Of a DNA stretch of 64,000 nt, positions 58,411-64,000 are shown piece by piece. The position numbers and the translations under genes were made by a program. Each line of letters starts with the position of its first letter. Position 1 is the first letter of the stretch. Under the pieces are notes generated by a model. The model saw only the letters and a program-made list of their open reading frames with translations, was not told the DNA's origin and made no database searches. The DNA comes from Thermocaproicibacter sp036844765 (GTDB taxonomy: Bacteria; Bacillota; Clostridia; Oscillospirales; Acutalibacteraceae), in contig DAIUFE010000005.1 in the NCBI GenBank assembly GCA_036844765.1, positions 1-64,000 on the forward strand. Reading direction: 5' to 3'.

Positions 58411-61400
58411 TTTTCAAAGACCACCCGGAACGTCTTGATCTCGTAGGGTTTGTACTCGAACGAGAACTCCCGCTCGCCGTGGGCAAGCTCGGCGAGGTCG
58501 TTCTCCATCAGGTCGCACTCCGCGACCCGCGCGATCCGGCCGGCGAAGCTCGCGGCGGTCTTGCCCCGCCTGTTCTGGTATTCGTACAGGCGCAGGATCA
58601 CGCCGTCGCCGTCCTCGGCCTGCTTGACGGTGTCGGCCATCAGGTTCTCCGCGCCGACGCGGAACATCGAATATTCCAGCCCCTCCGCCGCGTCCGGCAC
58701 CGCATAGACGGGCTGGTTCAGGCAGGCGGCCTCGCGGGCCGTGCCCGCCTCGGCCCAGGTGCCCGCATGCGGGTAGAGCGAATAGGTAAAGAAGTGGCGC
58801 TCCTGGTCGGCGGTCTTGTTCGGCTCGACGCCGCTCTTGATCAGCGTGAGGGCCATGTCGCCGTCGTGGACGGAGTGGCCGTACTTGCAGTCGTTGAGCA
58901 GGCTGACGCCGTAGCCGCCCTCCGAGACGTCGACCCACCGGTGGCCGCAGCTCTCGAAGCGGGCGACGTCCCAGCTCGTATTTTGATGCGTCTTGCGCTT
59001 GACGTTGCCGAACTGGATCTCGAAGGTCGCCTCGTCGGAATGGACCTCGACCGGGAAATGCACCTTGAGCAGATGCTGGTGCTCGTGCCAGTCCACCGTG
59101 GTCTTGAAGTCGATCCTGCGGTCGTCGGCGTAGAAATACACGATCTGCCGGATGGCGGACTTCGAGAAGCTCCGCTCAAGCAGCAGGGCGGCGCGCACCG
59201 GGCCTTTTTCGATCCACTCCATCTTCGTGAGGGCGTCGGCATCCCAGAATTTTTCTTTGTAATAGATGTCGATGTCCCAGTCGTCGAAGTTCATGGGCTT
59301 GTCTTCGTAGACACGCATCAGGTTCCCGCGGCGGCCCTTCTGCAGGACCTCGCGGCCGTTCTGCTTGTCGTAGACGGAGGTGAACAGGCCGCTCCCGTCC
59401 AGCGCGATCCGGTAGAACGGCGTCTCGATCCCCTGCTCGGAAATGCGGAACGGGTTCCCGGCCTCTGCCGGCCCGGGATCGGCGGCGAAGCTGCAGTACC
59501 CCTTCGGCGGCAGATCGGCGACATAGGCGACGGCGCCGTCCGCCGTCTGCTGCACCGGGTATTTTCTGCCATTGCGGACGAGGGCGCCGGCCTTCAGTTC
59601 CCCGAGCCGCAGCAGACCGCCGCGGCCGAAGCCGAGCGTGTTGAACGCCGCGACCGCTTTGCCGGAACCCGCCAGCGCGCGCAGGCGCTTTTCGATCAGC
59701 CCCGCGCCCGCGGCGGCGATCTTCGCATATTCCCTCTTGGTAACTTCGTAGACCTCGTGGATCGACGAGCCGGGCAGGATGTCGTGGAACTGGTTGAGCA
59801 GGACGTTCTGCCACATCGCGTCCAGCTCTTTGCGCGGATACGGCAGGCTGCGCCCCGCGAGGACCGAGAGCAGCTCGAGGTCCATCAGCATCAGCTCGCT
59901 CTTGCGGTTGGCGCGCTTGTTCCGCGCGATCGAGGTATAGGTGCCGCGGTGGTACTCGAAGTAGAACTCGCCCTCCCAGGTGTGGAGCTGCGGATTGTCC
60001 TTCACGCGGCGCTCCAACTCCTCGAAATAGGTGCCGGCGAATTCCTGGCGGACCTTCGGCACGCCGGGCAGGCCTTTTTCCATGCGCTTCGAGGTCTCCA
60101 GCATCTCGCGCGTCGGTCCGCCGCCGCCGTCCCCGTAGCCGTAGGCGACCAGCACGTCGTTGTTGATGTCCTTGTTCAGGTACCGCTCCCACGCGCCCAT
60201 GATCGCGTCCGGGTGCAGCATGCCGTTATAGGTCGTGAAGTACCGGTCCGCGCTCTGCCCCACGCCCAGCGTCGTGATGAAATGCGTGAGGATCTCGCTG
60301 CCGTCGATGCCGCGCCAGAGGAAGGTGTCGTTCGGCATCTCGTCGAACTGGTTCCACGAAAGCTTGGTCGTCATGAAATAGCGGATGCCGCTTTTCTTCA
60401 TGATCTGGGGCAGCGCGCCGTTGAAGCCGAACGCGTCCGGCAGCCAGAGAACCTTGCTCTCCACGCCGAACTCCTCGCGGAAAAAGCGTTTGCCGAACAG
60501 GATCTGCCGCACCAGCGACTCGCCGGAGGTGAGGTTGCAGTCGGCCTCCAGCCACATGGCGCCCTCCGGCTCCCAGCGGCGCTCCCGCACGCGCTTCTTC
60601 AGCTCGGCGTACACGTCGGGGTAGCGTTCCTTGAGGAACTCGTAGAGCTGCGGCTGGCTGGACATGAATTTATAGTTCGGGTACTCGTCCATCAGCTTCA
60701 GCACCGTCGTGAAGCTGCGCGCGGCCTTTTCCCGCGTCTGGGCCACGGTCCACCACCACGCGACGTCGATGTGCGTGTGGCCGATGCAGGTGGCGATCAC
60801 GTCGCCGCGCCCGGCCCCGCCGCTGTACAGCGCCTTCTGCAGATAGTCGTCCGCGGCGCGCACGGAGCGGTAGAAATCCCCGGAGTATTCGTCCCGCAGG
60901 TCCAGCAGGTTGACCGCGCGGTTCAGGACGGCCGCCGTGTCGATGCGGGTCTTGCTGCCCTTCTCCATGCGGGCGAACGACCACAGCGGCACCTGCATGT
61001 CGTAATAGAGGTTCCGGATCTCGGGGTCCACCTCCGCCATCTCGGCGATCAGCCGGAACTCCGCGTGCAGGGTGCCCGTGTAGGCCTGCAGATCCAGGCG
61101 GTAGCGGTCCCCCGCGCGGGCGGGAGAGGCGAGGGACACCTCGCGGTGGTTCATGTCGAGCCCCTGCGCGGCCTTTCCGTTCACGAACAGCAGGAACTGC
61201 GGGTTCCTGCCGTCGTCGGCTTCCTCGATCTGGGTGCGGAACACCAGCCACAGGGGCTTTCCGTCAAAGCTTTCCGGCACCGTGAACTCCGTGCGGAACC
61301 AGTAATGCCGGTCCGGGCCGTACCAGTGGTCCCTCAGGCTGTCGAAATCCCGCCACGGCGTCTCGGAGTCGTCCGCCTCCTGCGGCCGCAGAAACAGGCC

Positions 61401-61499
61401 GTCCTTGACCTTCCATTGCGCGATCTCGCTCTTCTGCACCCTTTGCAGCTTTTTGAGCTGGTTGCAGATCACCTGCGCGCGCTCTTCCGCAAATAACAT
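58407..61499 (-). CDS. GH38 alpha-mannosidase
   Basis: This 1030-residue retaining alpha-mannosidase acts on N-glycan or mannan fragments. The zinc and catalytic site motifs are present: IGHTHIDVAWWWTVAQTREK near 245, and the nucleophile Asp355 in LWLPDAFGFNGALPQI. The middle helical domain and the C-terminal beta-sandwich (YFYADDRRIDFKTTVDWHEHQHLLKVHFPVEV) are full length. There is no signal peptide. The start at 61499 has AGGAGG. It is co-translated with GH3 and stands in a row with GH20 and GH29, a set able to strip fucose, HexNAc and mannose from host-type glycans. Confidence 0.95.
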   Translation of the reverse strand: MLFAEERAQVICNQLKKLQRVQKSEIAQWKVKDGLFLRPQEADDSETPWRDFDSLRDHWYGPDRHYWFRTEFTVPESFDGKPLWLVFRTQIEEADDGRNPQFLLFVNGKAAQGLDMNHREVSLASPARAGDRYRLDLQAYTGTLHAEFRLIAEMAEVDPEIRNLYYDMQVPLWSFARMEKGSKTRIDTAAVLNRAVNLLDLRDEYSGDFYRSVRAADDYLQKALYSGGAGRGDVIATCIGHTHIDVAWWWTVAQTREKAARSFTTVLKLMDEYPNYKFMSSQPQLYEFLKERYPDVYAELKKRVRERRWEPEGAMWLEADCNLTSGESLVRQILFGKRFFREEFGVESKVLWLPDAFGFNGALPQIMKKSGIRYFMTTKLSWNQFDEMPNDTFLWRGIDGSEILTHFITTLGVGQSADRYFTTYNGMLHPDAIMGAWERYLNKDINNDVLVAYGYGDGGGGPTREMLETSKRMEKGLPGVPKVRQEFAGTYFEELERRVKDNPQLHTWEGEFYFEYHRGTYTSIARNKRANRKSELMLMDLELLSVLAGRSLPYPRKELDAMWQNVLLNQFHDILPGSSIHEVYEVTKREYAKIAAAGAGLIEKRLRALAGSGKAVAAFNTLGFGRGGLLRLGELKAGALVRNGRKYPVQQTADGAVAYVADLPPKGYCSFAADPGPAEAGNPFRISEQGIETPFYRIALDGSGLFTSVYDKQNGREVLQKGRRGNLMRVYEDKPMNFDDWDIDIYYKEKFWDADALTKMEWIEKGPVRAALLLERSFSKSAIRQIVYFYADDRRIDFKTTVDWHEHQHLLKVHFPVEVHSDEATFEIQFGNVKRKTHQNTSWDVARFESCGHRWVDVSEGGYGVSLLNDCKYGHSVHDGDMALTLIKSGVEPNKTADQERHFFTYSLYPHAGTWAEAGTAREAACLNQPVYAVPDAAEGLEYSMFRVGAENLMADTVKQAEDGDGVILRLYEYQNRRGKTAASFAGRIARVAECDLMENDLAELAHGEREFSFEYKPYEIKTFRVVFEK

Positions 61500-61559
61500 C
61501 GCATTTCCTCCTGAAAATATTCTCGCCGGCGGACGGGAATCCGCCGGAGAGCTTTTAGT

Positions 61560-63416
61560 TTACTCCGCCGGCCCGCATCCGCGCAGAAAGCCGCACAGAT
61601 CCCGGATCGTATCCCGGATGCGGTACAGTTCGCTTTCCCTGTTGCGGCGGCGCCACAGGGCCTCGTACTGCCGGAACCAAAGCTCGAAGGCCTCGGCCAG
61701 CCCGCCGCACCCGGCGGCGAGCGGCGTCTGCTCCGCGCCGTACGCGTATTTTTTCAGCGCCAGGCAGGCGGCGTTCATCAGCGCCACGCCGCGCGCCGAG
61801 CCGACGTATTCCTCCAGATCGGCCCGGCGCGGCTCCGGGCACGGGAACGCGGCGAGCCGCCGCTCGATCTCCAGCGCGCGGCGGTATCCGTGCAGGGCCG
61901 CTTCGTCATCCATCGCGAGGAGGCGCCTGCCGTCGCGCTCCGCTTCCCGGACCCCGAGCAGCCGCGCCTCCCGCCAGCACACGACGTCCGACCAGGTGCC
62001 GGCCTGCAGGCGCGAAAGCCCCGTCAGGGCGTCCATCAGCCCGGCGGAACCGGCCCCGAATTCCAGGCGCTCGTACGCTTCGGAGAGCTCCCGCCAGCCG
62101 CGGGCATCGGCCGGATTCCACGAAAGCGCCGCGCCCACGGCCATGCCGGGCATCGAGTTCGCGAACAGGTTGACGTGCCCGAAATCGCCCCAGTCGGTGT
62201 TGAGCACGCCTTTGGCCCCGTATTTCCGGCCGAAGCGCACCATGCGGGAAATGTTCGCGTAGGAATTCTCGAACAGGTTCATCATCGTGTTCCAGCCGCA
62301 GACGCCCGGGCAGACCAGGAACTCGACGCCCGAACCCGCGAGGGTCCGGATTTCCGCCTCCGGGACGTCTTTCCCGTAATTCCAGTACAGGCACTGGACC
62401 CCCTCGGGGATCTCGCGGAGATACTCCGGCGTCTGCAAAATGATGTCGCTCCAGAACAGGACCTTTTTCCCCTTGCCCCGCACATAGGCGATGATCTTCT
62501 TCAGGAAGTCCACATAGACCCTGCCCCTGCCCTCCCGCTTCACCAGCGCGGCGCTCTTGCCCGCCCCGATGTCGAAGGTCTCGTCGCAGCAGATGTTGAA
62601 GCGGCCGGACGAGAACAGCGGCAGAACCTGGTCGAGCATCTTCCGGACCATGCCGAGACTGCCTTCGTCCGCCGCGTCCAGCGTGTGGTGCGCCATGCGC
62701 TCGTACCACGAGAACGGCCGGGAGCCGTCGATCTCCAGCTCGCAGTGCTTGCGCCAGGACCGCGTGGCGAGGATCTCGTAGAGATGGCCGAAGGTCGCGA
62801 AGGCCGGCACCAGTTCGATACGGCGCTCCGCGCAGTACGCGTCGAGCTCGAGGATCTCCTCGGCCGTCAGCGGGTCCTTGCCGGTCCACGCCTCGCTGAA
62901 CCCCTCGAACGCGAAGGTGTGCTCCACGTAAAGCTGAAGCTGGTTGAGCTTATAGAATGCCAGCCGGTCGGCCAGCTCCTTCAGCGTCGCGAGGGTCGGG
63001 ACCTTGCCGCGCGTCACGTCGTGGAAAAAGCCGCGCACCGGGAACGCCGGGGCGTCCCGCACGGTCATCCCCGGCCAGACGGCGCCGCACTGCCGCACGA
63101 TCTGCCGCAGCGTCTGGACGCCGTAGAACAGTCCGGCCCCGCCGCCTTCCAGCTCCGCGCCGCGCGCGCCGATCCTCAGGCGGTAGCCCCCGCCCTCCTC
63201 CGTTCTTCGGAGAAACACGCCGCCCTCCGGCGGGACGTCGGATTTCCCGATCGGGCACTCGGCGCAGAAGGCCCGGCGGACTTCCTCCCGCAGCAGCTTC
63301 GCCGCCCGGAATTCCGGAAATCCGCAGCGCGGGTCCAGCACAATCCTGAAACCGGGACCCAATGAAAATTTTTCGCCGCTCTCGGTCCGTTCCGACGGCT
63401 GCGGCATCAGCATCAT
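61560..63416 (-). CDS. GH20-like beta-N-acetylhexosaminidase
   Basis: This 618-residue hydrolase removes terminal GlcNAc or GalNAc by substrate-assisted catalysis. The N-terminal GH20b-like domain (YRLRIGARGAELEGGGAGLFYGVQTLRQ) precedes a TIM barrel with VRGFFHDVTRGKVPTLATLKELADRLAFYKLNQLQLYVEHTFAF. The catalytic pair is Asp278-Glu279 in NICCDETFD. There is no signal peptide. The start at 63416 has GGGAGG. It belongs to the minus-strand set with GH38 and GH3, 60 bases upstream of GH38. Confidence 0.9.
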   Translation of the reverse strand: MMLMPQPSERTESGEKFSLGPGFRIVLDPRCGFPEFRAAKLLREEVRRAFCAECPIGKSDVPPEGGVFLRRTEEGGGYRLRIGARGAELEGGGAGLFYGVQTLRQIVRQCGAVWPGMTVRDAPAFPVRGFFHDVTRGKVPTLATLKELADRLAFYKLNQLQLYVEHTFAFEGFSEAWTGKDPLTAEEILELDAYCAERRIELVPAFATFGHLYEILATRSWRKHCELEIDGSRPFSWYERMAHHTLDAADEGSLGMVRKMLDQVLPLFSSGRFNICCDETFDIGAGKSAALVKREGRGRVYVDFLKKIIAYVRGKGKKVLFWSDIILQTPEYLREIPEGVQCLYWNYGKDVPEAEIRTLAGSGVEFLVCPGVCGWNTMMNLFENSYANISRMVRFGRKYGAKGVLNTDWGDFGHVNLFANSMPGMAVGAALSWNPADARGWRELSEAYERLEFGAGSAGLMDALTGLSRLQAGTWSDVVCWREARLLGVREAERDGRRLLAMDDEAALHGYRRALEIERRLAAFPCPEPRRADLEEYVGSARGVALMNAACLALKKYAYGAEQTPLAAGCGGLAEAFELWFRQYEALWRRRNRESELYRIRDTIRDLCGFLRGCGPAE

Positions 63417-63452
63417 TTCAAAAAGCCTCCCTTTGCAAATATATATTGCACT

Positions 63453-64000
63453 TCAGCATCCGGAAGCCGGCCCGTCCTCCGCCGCTTTTGTATAGAACAG
63501 GCCGATCCCGGAAAACGCCGGCTCCCCTTCCGACCGCTCGACGCGGACGCGGACCTCCTCGGTCGCGACGGTCGGGAACGTGCAGATCGCCTTGTGCCCC
63601 ACGTTTTTCCCCTCCCAGACCGTCACGCCGTCCCCGTAGGGATACGGCTTCACCAGGATGCGGAACGACCTCACCCGCTCCCCCCGCGCGATGTCTTCGG
63701 CGAGGACGGCGCGGTCCAGCAGGATCTTTTTCCCCGGTCGGAAAACAAGGTCGCCGCCCTCCCTGCGGAAATCCTCCGTCCGGGCGAGCGGGTGCGAGAA
63801 CCGGCGCCGCAGCTCCCGCCCGAACTCGAGGATGCGCGAGGCGTCCTTTTCCGGCAGCAGGCCGTTCCGGTCCGGCCCGAAATTGACGAGCAGGTTGCCG
63901 CCCCGCCCCACGGAATAATCGTAGATGCCGAGCAGTTCGTCCACGTTCTTGACCGTATCGGCGTCCGCGTCGCTGTAAAACCAGTGGAGGTCGCGCATGC
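63453..64000 (-). CDS. GH29 alpha-L-fucosidase, C-terminal part (cut by window end)
   Basis: Only the last 180 or so residues are in the window. WFYSDADADTVKNVDELLGIYDYSVGRGGNLLVNFGPDRNGLLPEKD is the end of the GH29 catalytic barrel (compare the usual DSVGRNGxLLLNxxPDxxG), followed by a beta-sandwich domain. It should remove terminal fucose. The catalytic residues lie upstream, outside the window. The stop is 36 bases before the GH20 start, so it is probably the upstream gene of the same operon. Confidence 0.9.
   Translation of the reverse strand, partial: MRDLHWFYSDADADTVKNVDELLGIYDYSVGRGGNLLVNFGPDRNGLLPEKDASRILEFGRELRRRFSHPLARTEDFRREGGDLVFRPGKKILLDRAVLAEDIARGERVRSFRILVKPYPYGDGVTVWEGKNVGHKAICTFPTVATEEVRVRVERSEGEPAFSGIGLFYTKAAEDGPASGC

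Noticed and set aside
58479..61496. A 1005-codon open frame on the plus strand opposite GH38
   Set aside because: It is the antisense of the alpha-mannosidase gene. No ribosome site and no recognisable domain; the amino-acid bias is typical of a shadow frame.

Overview
This is a 64 kb piece of a GC-rich chromosome from an anaerobic, fermentative member of the Firmicutes, most likely a class Clostridia organism of the Oscillospiraceae/Ruminococcaceae type. The evidence is a pyruvate:ferredoxin oxidoreductase, a type III glutamine synthetase, the Bacillus/Clostridium gene neighbourhood yaaO-darA-holB-ricT-rsmI, Opp-type peptide importers, VanR/VanS/VanW proteins, and strong GGAGG ribosome sites with several TTG starts. 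Two runs of N (312-414 and 9324-9359) show that it is a draft or metagenome assembly. The species assignment is inference.

Layout. 1-2.1 kb: the end of nifJ and an HtrA-type protease. 2.2-6.4 kb (minus): an iscS-thiI-cinA operon plus a small CinA-like protein. 6.4-13.4 kb (minus): housekeeping genes (ClC channel, rsmI, ferredoxin, ricT, holB, darA, Orn/Lys/Arg decarboxylase-like gene, LCP ligase). 13.4-13.9 kb: an ~89-bp tandem hairpin array in the leader of the LCP gene. 14.0-19.8 kb: a nitrogen-assimilation locus in which a three-gene split glutamate synthase is divergent from glutamine synthetase III. 19.9-28.2 kb: a carbohydrate locus (apiosidase-like hydrolase, a large probable beta-propeller protein, GH16, and an LplABC-type sugar importer). 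28.4-34.0 kb: a VanG-like glycopeptide-resistance cluster, vanR-vanS-vanW-vanG-type ligase-racemase, with no VanX/XY/Y peptidase. Its racemase is fused to a soluble hexapeptide-repeat acyltransferase domain instead of the membrane domain of VanT. 34.1-36.6 kb: a DUF4091 hydrolase and a metallophosphoesterase. 36.6-55.3 kb: two full Opp peptide importers around a peptidase cluster (M20 PepV, M42, isoaspartyl dipeptidase) with two RpiR regulators, a metallo-beta-lactamase-fold protein, tRNA-Val(GAC) and a broken gene. 56.1-64.0 kb (minus): glycan-degrading enzymes GH3, GH38, GH20 and GH29.

A dispersed family of about 99-109 bp palindromic elements runs through the window: five copies, plus a related half at the end of the tandem array. 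They have CAGC...GCTG inverted ends, are flanked by TA, and carry a central GC hairpin. They look like non-autonomous elements moved by an IS630/Tc1-type transposase. One copy breaks a gene; removing it with one TA restores the frame exactly. Another sits in the stop codon of iadA and gives it a new C-terminus. The element family and the van racemase fusion are the two observations most worth following.
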